Source of the DNA: Reticulitermes lucifugus
Lineage: Eukaryota > Arthropoda > Insecta > Blattodea > Rhinotermitidae
DNA length: 62,098 nucleotides
Direction: 5' to 3'
Assembly (NCBI GenBank): GCA_026260175.1
Contig: JAKCWW010000008.1
Location: forward strand, 1-62,098
Position numbers and translations under genes: made by a program
Shown here: in pieces, positions 21,050-32,408 of the stretch
Position numbering within the stretch: the first letter of the stretch is position 1
Layout: every line of letters starts with the position of its first letter
Notes under the pieces: generated by a model
The model's input: only the letters and a program-made list of their open reading frames with translations
What the model was told of the DNA's origin: nothing
Database searches by the model: none

Positions 21050-22228
21050 ATTGGACCCCCCGCTAAGAACAAAAGCACATTTATACGAATATTGAAGGAA
21101 ATAAAATAAAAGAATAATTTTCCCTCAAAAATGCATTCATTATGAATTTAACCACTTACTTATAATTTGTCTTACTGCAAAAGAAATTATACTTAGAAAG
21201 AGATTCTTAAAAGTAGGCATCGGTCCAATTTAAGCTTATACATTCCGACATTGGACCACGGAACAAAATAGTACCTCACGGTGACCAAATTACACATATC
21301 CACAATACCCCTATTACTATAAGCAACCAGTGCTCTCTCCATCATTTTTCTTCCCTCGGTCTGTCTTTACCCCGATTTTATATCCTAAGTACCACAGAAA
21401 TGATGATGAGGAAAAGGATTTCACGTTACTAACACCGTGCATCTTCACTAATGAGGAAAAGGATATCTAAATTTATCTTGTATATTCATGTACTCAATTC
21501 AAATCAAGTGTTTAATTAGTGATTAATAAAGCACATAGGTTTGAAAACTTATAAAGAAGGGTTTCTCCTAATTTTCTAAAACTTATCACATTAAGTAGAT
21601 AGTCCAATACAGGAAATGGCTGCCGGTCCAGCTTACAACAACAATCCATTTTCCTTCTCACCACAGACTTTCAGAGACTGGATGACACAATAGAAGACAC
21701 GAAGGCTCTAATTTTATCCCAAGGAAGCTGTGTTTGCACATCTGTAGATGCAACGCCTTCATCTGAACAGTACTGCTTTCGCAAAATCAGGTGTAAAAGC
21801 GAAAAATACGATGAAGCACATATAGAATGCAAGAAAGCACGCCACAAAGGGCAACACTTCCTGATCACTGCTAAACTTCTTCCATTACTCAGAACAAATA
21901 AAAGCTTCGAATTCTTGCCACCAGAGGGAAGATTGTTGCTATCTGTCAGTTTCTACAACAATGTATTTAATCTTATACGTAATCCCTGTATTTAGTGGCT
22001 GCATTTTTTTTGTATTTTGACTTTGTTTATTGTTACCATTCCCTTTAGACTTTATATATTTAGGGGTTTACTGGTGGTTTCTGCATATTTTTTTAATCAA
22101 ATGGCTGCAATCGTCTTTAATAGTTTCTCTTTGATGTTCTTGAAACTATAGACAGTCTTTGCCTGTTGGGCGTTTATACATTTTATGTTGTACATAGAAC
22201 AATGGTTGCATTTAGGAAGTGGTCCAAT
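21050..22228. other. Cluster of four exact GGTCCAAT/ATTGGACC octamers
   Basis: GGTCCAAT occurs at 21222 and 22221, and ATTGGACC at 21050 and 21250. The copies at 21222 and 22221 share the longer GGTCCAATTTA.GC. The outer pair is inverted. The cluster brackets the 130-codon open frame at 21603-21995. It may be subterminal repeats of an old DNA transposon or a regulatory motif; neither is proven. Confidence 0.4.
21603..21995 (+). CDS. ATG-less 130-codon open frame, candidate terminal exon
   Basis: The frame is open from 21603 (after a TAG at 21600-21602) to a TAG at 21993-21995 and has no early ATG, so it cannot be a stand-alone gene starting here. A good splice acceptor (TTTCCTTCTCACCACAG, ending at 21666) would give an exon from 21667, entering after the first base of a codon. 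The peptide is rich in charged residues and cysteines (GSCVCTSVDATPSSEQYCFR, then AHIECKKARHKGQHFLITAK, then EFLPPEGRLLLSVSFYNNVF). Composition is visibly less AT-rich than the flanks. I do not recognise the family. A nearby AATAAA exists only at about 22443. Alternatives are transposon coding remains or a chance frame, since unrelated frames of similar length exist in the window. Confidence 0.3.
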   Translation, partial: SNTGNGCRSSLQQQSIFLLTTDFQRLDDTIEDTKALILSQGSCVCTSVDATPSSEQYCFRKIRCKSEKYDEAHIECKKARHKGQHFLITAKLLPLLRTNKSFEFLPPEGRLLLSVSFYNNVFNLIRNPCI

Positions 22229-23298
22229 TTACGCTGTCTTCCTCAACAGTTACAGCTTGACTTTAAATATTTACGGTATTAATTTTGTATAATATTTCCT
22301 AACCAGTTATTTTATCTTTGGAAGAAAAAATGAATTTAGAGTTTCCATTCTGATTGTCACTCTTTGTATTTCAGCAGCTTAAACGAATGGAAATATTTCA
22401 TAAAAATATGTTTGACCTTTCACAATTGACGCGATCTTAAAGGAATAAATTGTAATGATGTGACTGAATTCATGTGCCTCAGAAGAGGAGGCAGTGGTGG
22501 GTTCCTAAAAAAGGGGTAATGAAATTTTGGGTCTAAAAACCTTGAACATTTGTTGATTGACTGAGGAAATACTGCATTTCTACAGGTTTCTGAAGAAGTT
22601 AAATCATATTTTAGGATCGTTTGCTACTTGGGGTCGATCCGTCTTCTGGTGTTTTAGAATTAATGAATGTAATAAAAAAGAGTAAATATTTTTGTCTTGT
22701 TTTACCTTTATTAATTCTAAAATTCCAGACGTCGGACAGAGCCCAAGACGCAAATAATTTAAATGAAAACGTATTTAATTTTCAAGAATGACTCTCCTCC
22801 ACGTAATTAAATATTAATTTCATATTCGCGCAAATTTTTACGTATTGATATAATCGGTTTTATGAAGACGACTAATCAGTAACCAGCATTCAGTTTTATG
22901 TAGATAAAAACTGGCCTCTCACTGAAGAACTGAGGAATAAAACAGAGAAGGTTGAAAAGATCGTTTAAATTAAGTTACCTTCAGATGAAACGGGAATAAA
23001 CATGTAGTAACAAAACATAACATGAAGATATGGAAAGTACCTTATGCGTGATAAGAATCTTAGAAGAAAGAAAGATATGATGGTATGGTCATTTAGAAGG
23101 AATGGAGTTTGAAAGGTTACGGCGAAATGTGTTGCAATGGCCACAATAAGGAATAAGAAAAAGAAGATGAAGGGAAGCGAGACATATATTAAGTGGCAGA
23201 CCCACTGTAAGTACTTTGTAGAAGATGGCGACGGGAAAAACAAAATTACTGTGGAAACTAAAAATGTCAAATACTTGAGACTATGAAGTCAAGGTGAC

Positions 23299-23299
<1 letters not shown>
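21996..23299. other. AT-rich DNA, nothing recognised
   Basis: Contains a short inverted pair TTTTAGAATTAAT (22651) and ATTAATTCTAAAA (22713). No gene is seen. Confidence 0.45.
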
Positions 23300-23333
<34 letters not shown>

Positions 23334-23370
23334 AATCATAGTCATCATTATCATCATTATCATTATTATC
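23300..23370. repeat. (ATT)n followed by (ATC)n microsatellite
   Basis: About eleven ATT units lead into an imperfect CATCATTATCATC tract. Confidence 0.9.
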
Positions 23371-24457
23371 CAACTGTAAATCACATGTGTATTATTTTTT
23401 AAAAAAAGAAGATATTTTCAGTGAAATTTTTAATGTGAAGTTCCAAATGTTCTGTTCTAAGTAGCATTAAAGTTTTAGTGTGCTGGATGTCATTGCTTTC
23501 TCACAATTAGTGACTAAAATATTACTTCACATAAAATCCATTTGTCGCGATTTTCGTCCATTCCCTTACCAAAATTCAAGTGCCTGGGTATAAGGGTTCA
23601 TTAGTTAATGTCACAAAACCGAAAGATGAAGAAAATTTTGAAGTCCGTTCATATCAGTGTTTTACATTCAACGTAAAATTTACCTTCATAAAACTTCTGT
23701 ATTTTTTTTCTGAAAAATGTCAACATACTTCAAATGAAGTTTATCTGCTGAATGGTACTAATGTCGAATCTTACTTCACAAAAATGCGAGTCAACAATTA
23801 TATTGTTACTGACTGTATTAAAAAAGAAATTGCATTTTTTCGCCTACAATGGAATGACGTTCATGCCAAGTTTCGTACAAATGTCTCAATAGTTGTACTA
23901 GGTGATGGGGGGACACACAGCAAACACAGTAGGTATACCGTTATCATAAAATTATTTTTACATTAATAAAATGAAGGAAGCTAGAAACGGGACGATATTT
24001 AGGGCTTCTAACAGTTCATGCTCTCTAAAAAGCAGCTATTTTCCTCCAGTACATTCTAAGTCATGATAACACGTTTTGCACTTGGCGTGACATTAGCAAT
24101 TCAAAATATGAAATATGCATGAATCCTCACAGAAGTCTAAACTTACCAGTCGGTGGGTATAAAGTTGAAGGTTGTGTTTGAAAATTTTCAGTAGTTATAT
24201 TTTATTAGAATTGAGACTGCTTATGCCAACCTTCTGATAGACACATTTATATAACACGAACCTCCTTTATGCTTCAGAATAGCTTCGTAATCTGTAACGA
24301 CAATTTTATAATTTTAATGTCTATTTATCGCAAGTTTATTGAGAAAACAATCGGTCTGCTACTTGTTTTATACAAAAATATTTGGAATTTATTTAGATAA
24401 TTTTCAAGCAACTTACATCAGCATTTATTGCAGTAAGATTGAGAATTATGTCGAAGT
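23371..24457. other. AT-rich DNA with an uncalled 128-codon frame
   Basis: The plus-strand frame 23580-23966 begins at GTG, has no early ATG, and shows no domain, signal peptide or splice context strong enough to call it. Nothing else is recognised. Confidence 0.45.
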
Positions 24458-24713
24458 AATACAGTATTTATCCGGGTTTGATCCTGACTCAGTCCATGTG
24501 GGATTTGTGGTGGACAAAGTGGCACTGGGACAGGTTTTTCCCCCGAGTACTTCGGTTTTCCCTTGTCAGTTTCAATACACCGGTGCTCCGTAACACGGAA
24601 AAACGAAAAAACTAAACATCTTCATCACAGGGTTGCACAATTAGCCTGAAGGCTGCGGTTTTTCCTTAGCATCTGCTGCGGGGCCCTTCACCAAAAAAAA
24701 TACAGTATTTATC
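24458..24713 (+). repeat. SINE family B with a perfect 15-bp target-site duplication
   Basis: AATACAGTATTTATC occurs exactly at 24458-24472 and again at 24699-24713. The body, 24473-24698, begins at a B-box-like CGGGTTTGATCC, continues with GTGGCACTGGGACAGG, and ends with GGGGCCCTTCACC and an A8 tail. Flanking duplication plus an A tail shows L1/RTE-style target-primed insertion. The body starts at the B box, so the tRNA-like head with the A box is missing (5' truncation). A second, longer copy is at 55196-55410. The perfect duplication suggests a young insertion. Confidence 0.9.
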
Positions 24714-25499
24714 AACAAAAGAACTTGCTCAATGGGAGTCAAAATTCGAAATAAGTTTGAAAAAGTGTAATCTGCAATTCATTATAAAATATTCCAAGAT
24801 CTATTCTTTCCACTTTATTAAATTTCTTGTGAAATGTTTATTTATTATAGCCGTAAGGAAAGCATATTTTTAATTAAGAAGAAAACAATTAAATGCCTTC
24901 TTCTTAAATACGAACACAAACAGATGCATAATAGCAAGTTCATATTTTTATTATCGCTTAATATATCTTCAAATTTGGATTACCTGTCAACCCTTAGAGA
25001 ACGGTGTTAATATCGAAATTTACACCGCTAATCCGCCGATACCGCGCCATAAACAGGCAGAAGGATAGACGTGATATTTATACGAGTTAAACAACGCTTA
25101 AAAACAGACGTCGAAAATCAAAGTTTTTCTTACTTGAACAGCTTACAAATGTGTTTGTAAGTATTTCTTATAGCCTAAGAAATGTATTTATAAAACAATT
25201 ACACACATGTGAGTTTCTATGAATAGATTTAACTGCATTCAAACTTGTTTAGAAATCATTACCTTAAATTAAGAGACGATCGTTTATTTTAACATATTTT
25301 CCAATCAGTATTCACCAGTCACAGAAACATTCTACTCTATAAAATCTGAGATACTGACACAGTCGTTATATAAGGCAATAATAGAGGAAACGTTTCCTTG
25401 TGCACATTACGAAGGTGTGGGTGGGAATTAAGTTATTGCTCCACTTATTAACCTCGACAGTGTTTGGGGTTTCTGGTTATAGATGAGTTACCTCCCGAA
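24714..25499. other. AT-rich DNA, nothing recognised
   Basis: No supported gene or element end is seen. Confidence 0.5.
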
Positions 25500-25668
25500 A
25501 ATGAGCCGCAATTATTCATTGAATAGGAGACTTGGTGGTCTGTGCAGACGGTCTGGACTGTTTGGAGGAGAAATAAATTGTCTGCCCCTGCCTGGAATCG
25601 AACAACGATTCTTCGGACTTCTAGGTAGCCTAGTCACTACACCGAACGAATTATCCCACCTACGAAAT
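25500..25668 (-). repeat. tRNA-derived SINE, family A, minus strand
   Basis: On the minus strand there is an A-box-like GTGTAGTGACTAGGCTACC (about 25626-25644), then the B box GTTCGATTCCAGGC (25591-25604), then GGGGCAGACAATTTATTTCT, TCCAAACAGTCCAGACCG and CTATTCAATG. Both Pol III boxes are in the right order. It abuts the TIR element that begins at 25675. Confidence 0.82.
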
Positions 25669-25674
25669 CGTTAT

Positions 25675-26177
25675 TAGGCGCTTTCGCAAAGTTGCGAAAA
25701 GCGACTGTTGGATTCATCATGCCTGTCCATGCTTCCTTCCGTCCATCTGTCCGCCAGCATGGAATAAATCGGCCCTCACTGGAAGAATTTTCATGAAATT
25801 TGATATTTGAGAATTGTTCGAAAACCTGTCGAGACAATTCAAGTTTCATTAAAATCTGACAATAATAACGGGGTACTTTACATGAAAATCTATGTACATT
25901 TGTGATATGTCGCTCAATTCTTCTTAGAATGAGAAATGTTTCAGACAAAACTCGTAGAGGAAATCAAAACACACCTTTTATATTCAATAAACTTTTTCTG
26001 AAAATCGTTCCGTTTATGAGATAATGTGGAAAAATATGCTAGAGCGGGACAGGCCACAGATGACAATATAATACGGCACATGCGCATTGCATGCTGGTTA
26101 ACTAAGGCTACAGACACTCAGAATATGTAATACTTATTGCTTTTCCACGGCAACAATCGTTAAGCGAACGCGCCTCA
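25675..26177 (+). mobile_element. About 503-bp non-autonomous DNA element with TIRs
   Basis: The left end TAGGCGCTTTCGC (25675) and the right end GCGAACGCGCCTCA (26164-26177) are imperfect inverted repeats. An inverted relative at 48462-48745 matches the right half, including the end TGAGGCGCTTTCGC and the internal GTGTCTGTAGCCTTAGCTA and CAAAGCGCATGCGCCGTAT. Fragments occur at 9500 and 19480. A small internal hairpin, TCGCAAAGTTGCGA, follows the left end. No transposase is present and no target-site duplication was resolved, so the superfamily is open. Minus-strand frames over it are incidental. Confidence 0.65.
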
Positions 26178-29100
26178 GTGATACGTTTAGAGGTACATTA
26201 CCTGTCTTTTATAAGGCATGAAAGATTACACACTCATGAATGAATTCAACAATTTGCCAACGTGTGTTGTGCACGTGTTTAGACTCGCTCTCTTGGTACA
26301 GGATATCCCATTTGAGGATGAAACCGGTAGGCCAAGTGTTACCCTCTGCTATGGATTCAAATATTTCTACCCTAATAAGACATACCCTTCTAAAACCTTT
26401 TGGACACGGGCCGAGCCTTAACCGTATGAATAGTACTGCATCCACAAACGGGGCACTTAACCTTTCAGACATTCAAAATACACACGTAAGCGTATAAGAA
26501 AAGGGACATACAATATACCAGTTTTTGTAAGTACACGACACAAATTAATATTTACGCCTAAAGTCATTACATTCACCTCAATGTTGCAGTATAAACGTCC
26601 CGCACCGGCATACGACCCTAAAGTAACTTGTTTATACCCACAGGAGCAGTTTCTTTAACCCTATTGTGTGGTTTGCACTTTACTCTTTCAGATTTTTTTC
26701 GCCCCTCAACAACACGTCCCGTAAGCACGCGGAGGTTTGTGTGTCCAGTTTTTGTATGACGCACGATGACAATCACCTGTAAGGGTCTTAAATTCGTGGA
26801 TATTGTTACGTGTACTGACGCCACAGGGGAGTTCTTAGAAGCTTTCGCCGTTTTGTGGAGCGTATGTGAGCATGAGAAAAATTTAGAACCTTTAAACTTA
26901 TTGCATCGAATTATATATTTATTGATTTTATGGTGTTCATATTATAAATAATGTTTCAAAATAAACCACTGATAAACTTTTAAATATGAGGTAAGATGAC
27001 TTTTCGATTGCTCTATATAATTTATTAAAATTCCTTGAAATAATTTTATATGGAGAATCAACAAAATATGCTAGTTAAAATATTGGATTATGACATAAGA
27101 AAAGAGCAAAATTAGTTCTGAATTTTCATCACGTAACAAATATAACACAAACATATTTTCTTACGTAAAGTTCCCTTCTGAATGAGGAGAATAATTAAAA
27201 TACAAAATAAAATACACTTTTACAAACACACTTCTGTGCCTTTGAAAGAGTTCATTTCTATACCGCATGTTTCAAATTTTATTACAAATTCCTTACCTTC
27301 TTTAATTAATCTTAAATTTTATTTTGTTTCTCAAGTTATTCACTTTACTCTTTACTTTAATACATTTGCATTCAGTTTTATTTTCCCCACTCTTAGTCTT
27401 CTTTGAGATTAGAAAGAATTTTAGATATCAATAAGCTTGCAACTTAGAATACGACACCAAATGGTTTCGTACACTCGCAACAAGTATGTCAAACAAACTA
27501 CATGGAATCTTATTCCAAAAAACCTATATTTCATATTATCTGTCGTGGAAACAACCAACCTCTATCCTTTATAAATGTTTATTTACATGGCATAAGAATT
27601 ATTAGACCTAATACAATTATCAGATCTTAAAGACAATCATATTTTCATATTTGAGGATTAAATTTCGGAGAAGAAAGGAGTTGGTTCATGTGAAGAAATA
27701 CTTCCGTTTATCATGAATTATATTTTTGACTTCAGTAGGTTAATAAGGGAGAAAAGTGTATGTCTGATTTTGGGTCCTGTACCATTATACGTCCTGAACT
27801 ACTTCATCGTCATTTACGAAATTTTATAGAGAAACTATGCTGTTGAACGTAATTCAGCCAAAAAAATTCTCAATTCCATTTAAACAAACAGAAGGGTTTT
27901 GCGAAATTCAGTGTAAAAACCTGAGTTTTGTAAATCAGTGAAGCAGATTCGTGTTTTAAAAAATAACTGATCAAGACGTGTTCGTTTCCGTGTTCCTAAG
28001 GGCCTTTACTGTGACTATTCTTAGTCGGACGTGTCCAGGCCACAAACACCCGATTTCTTTAAGAAGAATTTTAAAATTACCCTCTGATATGCCTATGTCC
28101 ACATCTTTTTCTCACCTTATCTTACTGAAATTTGTAAAACTTTCTTTTTCTTTATTTGTGTGCAATATAATCGGCCAATTCCATCCATTGAGACTTCGTC
28201 ATTATTACATTCGACAGGTTCCTAAATATAAAAAACTAAATCAGTATGAAATGTGCTCTTAAATCCAACCATTCACCTAAGCACCATATTATAAATTATC
28301 ATTAATCGGATACTTTATTTTAGCGTGAGAAATCAAATTTTGTATCCATGCAAAACAGGTGATAATTTACGCTTTTAATTAAAGTTTTATTTATTTTTCC
28401 TTAAATACAGGAAAATATAATTAGAGATAAGGTATAAAAATATTTAAATTACCTCTCTATCTTTAGGTTCAAACTTCCTATCTGCACACATCTAATGGTG
28501 TTGGATGACGTCATTTGTTTCATCTTCCAGGCAGAATGGATTTTAAATCATATTTTTTTTCGGAAAATAGAATTTTGGCAGCACGGCAAATAAATTTAAT
28601 TCTTTTTATTCTGACATTTCACTTTATCGTTAGCCCCTTTTGGCTGATCTGTGCATATCGTGGCCTATTCATAAAACTAAAATCAGTACAACACAACAAA
28701 GGCGTGAAATTTAAATTATTAACATCGTTCTTGTTTCAGAAAAAGGATAATTATTGATTTTCTGTAACATACCATGCTGTTTGATATAGGGCTAATGTTT
28801 AACAATTCGAAATCATAAGTTCATCTAAATTATATGTAACACTCTGTCCCTATATTACAGTAAAAACTTTGTATTTATTAAAAACAAGTTTTTTTAAAGC
28901 TGTTGAGCGAATTAAAGTTTGTTTATTTTGAGAAATTTAGGGAACACAAATTTTGTCGGAAGAACATGGAGGGTTTTATTTTGCTGCAGGTGGAATGTGG
29001 AAAACATTATGCTTCAAAGTTTAAACCTCTTGAAATATGAGGCTCTCGGGTCTGTGACTGTAAAGTATACTCTATTCTGGTATATGAGTCCGTCTAGTCT

Positions 29101-29521
29101 GTAATAAATTTGCCTGGCAACATTGCGTCATATGCCGGAAGAAAGTATTTTTCATGTTTAATACGGCTTAAATATTGTAGTTTGGCTTTGGAACTTCAGC
29201 AAGTATAAGTTTGAACTTTACGTTATGAACATAAAAAGAAATGTACGTAGGATATTTCTTGTGTAGTGTGTAGGGAGTACAAACTTGTTTACGAAAAACA
29301 CATGCTGAAACTTGCACTAACTTCTTGTAGCAGTTCAGTATTTGCACCATAGTGCACATGTTACTGGTTCATCCTGATGTGACGATTCGTTTGGGGCAGG
29401 ACTGAATGCTGTTATATAAGGAAAGAAATTTACGTGGGTTTGCCTGCGTTTATTCCTGATTTGCCTGAAAAGGCTTGGGAATATTTCGAGTTAACAAGTG
29501 ACAAATTTACAAAGCAGCCGT
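26178..29521. other. AT-rich DNA, nothing recognised
   Basis: Short overlapping frames at 26209-26497 and others at 27978 and 28515 lack domains. No TIR, SINE box or GC-rich island was seen. Confidence 0.45.
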
Positions 29522-30162
29522 CGAGTAGGCAGTGAACACACAATGACAATGCACGGTATGAAAAATATCAAACAAGAGTAGGCAGTGCTTTTGAAACCTC
29601 GGACAGAAGTCCAGCTCGCGTAAGCATTGCTTATGAAAAATCGGACAAAAGATCCGCTCGCGTAAGCCGTGCTTATGAAACATCGGACAGAAGACCAGGT
29701 CGAGTAAGCAGTGCTTATGAAACATCGGACAGAAGACCAGGTCGAGTAAGCAGTGCTTATGAAACATCGGAGAGAAGACCAGGTCGAGTAAGCAGTGCTT
29801 ATGAAACATCGGACAGAAGACCACGTCGAGTAAGCAGTGCTTATGAAACATCGGACAGAAGACCAGGTCGAGTAAACAGTGCTTATGAAACATCTGACAG
29901 AAGACCAGCTCGATTAAGCAGTGCTTATGAAACATCGGACAGAAGACCAGGTCGAGTAAGCAGTGCTTATGAAACATCGGACAGAAGACCAGCTCGATTA
30001 AGCAGTGCTTATGAAACATCGGACAGAAGACTAGCTCGAGTAAACATTGCCTATGAAACATCGGCCAGAAGACCAGCTCGAGTAAGCAGTGCTTAACAAA
30101 AATCGGAAAGAAGACTAGCTCGAGTAAGCAATGCATATGAAACTTCAGACATAAGACCAGCT
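29522..30162 (+). repeat. 42-bp minisatellite, 14 units, open on both strands
   Basis: Fourteen 42-bp units run without slippage from 29575 to 30162, preceded by a degenerate unit from 29522. The consensus begins CGAGTAAGCAGTGCTTATGA and continues AACATCGGACAGAAGACCAG. The period is a multiple of three, so both strands read as 14-residue peptide repeats: SAYETSDRRPGRVS on plus and MFHKHCLLDLVFCP on minus. The plus frame is open from 29536 to a TAA at 30094-30096, where a TAT codon has become TAA; beyond that stop the same frame stays open to about 30219. The minus frame is open for 209 codons (29507-30136). Changes between units are not concentrated at third positions of either frame, so selection for a protein is not evident. 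Confidence 0.9.
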
Positions 30163-30284
30163 ATCCTGAATGAAGATTTTCTTGTTAATCTCAGACACAT
30201 GAGGCAAATTCCGGCATAAAGGGATCTGCATAAATTTATGCCAATATTAACATCGTCATATGTTGGCAGATCCTTGCCAAAATA

Positions 30285-30450
30285 CTGTGTTATAGCGACT
30301 AGGCTACAGACTGCACAACCACGAAACCGTGTTTCGATTCTCGACAGGGTAAAGAGACTTTTCTAACATCCAGACGGGATCAGGGGCCCATACAGTCTCC
30401 TATTTAATTTCATTGAGTGACCAGGTTATGAAGCTGATCACTCCCTTGCG
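30285..30450 (+). repeat. tRNA-derived SINE, family A, plus strand
   Basis: AGCGACTAGGCTACAG, then GTGTTTCGATTCTCGAC (B-box-like, about 30331-30347), then AGGGTAAAGAGACTTTTCT, CATCCAGACGGGATCAGGGG and GTCTCCTATTTAAT. This is the same order as at 25500 (minus) and 51965 (plus). Confidence 0.75.
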
Positions 30451-31207
30451 TCTATTACCGAGTTTAAACACAAATGGAGATATATTTCCAATGCTTTCTC
30501 CCATTACCTTTATTTTTCAGATATGCTAATTGACCCCCTTTCAAGGCAGTGAAACGTCACAGTTGCGTGGTCACGGCGCCTGTTTCGTGCTCGGAAGATC
30601 TCGGATTCATGTATGTCGGCCAAGTGCGGGGACGTGGGTGGCCGATCTGGGACTTTGCATTGCTTTCAGCTCACATCGAGCCGTCAGAAATCCTATGTGG
30701 CGACACTTAAAATCCTATATACACTAATACAAGAAAATGACAATGTTACGTGTTGTTGTAAAGCGCCTCTTAAGTTTATACTGCACAACTTTAAATTTTT
30801 TTTAACTTGAACCTTTGGTCAATTCACAATTTGTCAAAATACTGGTGGTAAAGGCGAGTTCCTTCATTTAGGAACATACAGGGTAGGAAATTATTGGTGT
30901 TTTCCAGAAGTGAAGGCGTAAGACCAAAATCGTTATAGATGCATATTTTTTATGTGCCGAGGTGAAAGAAAGTGTAGATTTATACCTCTAGTCCCTCTCT
31001 GGGCTTTCATGGCCTGTCCTGGGGTAAATTTTACCATTGTTACAATAGTGCACATGTAAAGTGAAGAAGAATCATGTTTTTTTACCACTCTGTAAATTGT
31101 TAAGATTACAGAGCGTCGATGGCAGAGAAACTGGTGCACAACACGATATGAAAGTTATCCAGGTTTTGTCGAAACATATAGGCTTATATTCGCAGGCTTC
31201 CATTATT
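30451..31207. other. Mixed DNA; slightly GC-rich patch 30540-30710
   Basis: The 65-codon overlapping frames in the GC-richer patch have no recognisable domain. No splice or promoter signal was convincing. Confidence 0.45.
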
Positions 31208-31264
31208 ATATTACAAAGTGTACTGCCGTCGAACATAACATTCTTTTTAGCTTATATCAACAAC

Positions 31265-31308
31265 TCTGCTACACATTTCGGTTTTTCCTCAGACCATCAT
31301 CAGGCATA
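31265..31308 (-). ncRNA. Hammerhead-like motif, left arm (minus)
   Basis: On the minus strand: GCCUGAUGA, stem II GGUCUGAGGAAAAACC (the outer GGU/ACC pairs), then GAAAU and GUGUAGCAG. The conserved CUGAUGA is intact, but GAAAC has become GAAAU. Confidence 0.5.
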
Positions 31309-32304
31309 AAAAAGCATATCTAGAACATAAGTATGTAGGCAAGTTGAAAATTATTAATTTGTGAGATTACGAATTTTAAAATCTTGTTTTAGATTTTATG
31401 TAGCATTAAGTGGTAAGTTTATTTGCTTGTATATTTCGTCAGTTAAAAGTATTTTTCTATAATTGTTTTACGTTTCTAGAAACCTATCATTTATTTAGTT
31501 AAAATGTTCAGCATTCCTGGTTTACGTGCTTTTGGGCGAGTGTGGTTGCTCTTGGGACATCATTTGCTTAATGGGCCTGTAAAGATTAAATAATTTAAAA
31601 TATGAAAGCATAAAGGATTTAATTTTGAAATAGTTTTGTAAAGAATTTGGAAAATTGTTTGTACTAACGTACTTATAATTTATGTTGACGTTTCAATGTT
31701 CTGACACTGGGTATGCTTCTTTATCTATGGTCATTCAACGTATTTTTGTCTACACACGCTTATACAATTGTATAAACGATTCAGTAATTTATAATTAAAA
31801 ACCTTGTTGATTATAACTATTAAAATTACAGCATACCCCTTAAGCGAGGCCTGAACAACACAAAAAACGCAGACAAAATCACGTAGAATTACTTTAGGTA
31901 AAGAAGCATACACAGTGTCAGAACATTTAAAAGTTCACATAAACTGTAAGTGCGTTAAGGCAAACAGCTTTCCAAATTCTATAAAAACTATTTCAAAATT
32001 TAATCCTTAATGCTTTCACTTTTCAAATTCTTTAATCCTTACAGGCCCGTTAAAAATGATATCGCAAGAGTAATCACGCTCACCCAGAAGCAAGTGCACC
32101 AGGATTGCTGAATATTTTAACTAAAGAATGATACGTTTTAGAAACATAAACTAATTTTAGAGCAATACCTTTAGTTTATGAACTATACAAGGAAATAAAC
32201 TTAACACTTAATGCTACATAAAATCGAAAACAAGGAGGTAAATTTTGTAAGACTACAATTTAATAATTTTTAACTTGTTAATCCTTATGTTTTAGATAGG
32301 CATT

Positions 32305-32352
32305 TCTTACGCCTGATGATGTTCCGAGGAAAGGACCGAAACTTGTAGCAGC
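32305..32352 (+). ncRNA. Hammerhead-like motif, right arm (plus)
   Basis: ACGC, CUGAUGA (32313-32319), stem II with UCC...GGA pairing, GAAAC, UU, GUA and GCAGC. The cleavage-proximal GC pairs with the GC before CUGAUGA. Core boxes are intact; one mismatch lies in stem II. Confidence 0.55.
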
Positions 32353-32408
32353 ATTAATGGTATGATCTATAAAGAGTGTTATGTTCGACGGCAATAAATT
32401 TTGTAATG

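Larger units (their letters stand above)
31208..32408. mobile_element. Long fold-back element, about 540-bp diverged arms
   Basis: 31208 to about 31750 is the diverged reverse complement of about 31870-32408, centred near 31810. Matching anchors include GCCGTCGAACATAAC (31225) with GTTATGTTCGACGGC (32378), GGGCCTGT (31573) with ACAGGCCC (32041), and TGACACTG (31702) with CAGTGTCA (31913). Each arm carries a hammerhead-like motif in inverted orientation. There is no reverse transcriptase frame. It is interpreted as a non-autonomous Penelope-like or retrozyme-like element. Confidence 0.85.

Noticed and set aside
23580-23966. 128-codon plus-strand open frame
   Set aside because: Starts at GTG rather than ATG and has no early ATG, domain or strong splice context.
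29507-30136. 209-codon minus-strand frame as a Cys/Leu-rich repeat protein
   Set aside because: The openness follows from the 42-bp period and the plus strand is equally open; no codon-position bias supports a protein.
29575-30162. CRISPR array
   Set aside because: Contiguous repeats without spacers, in eukaryotic DNA.
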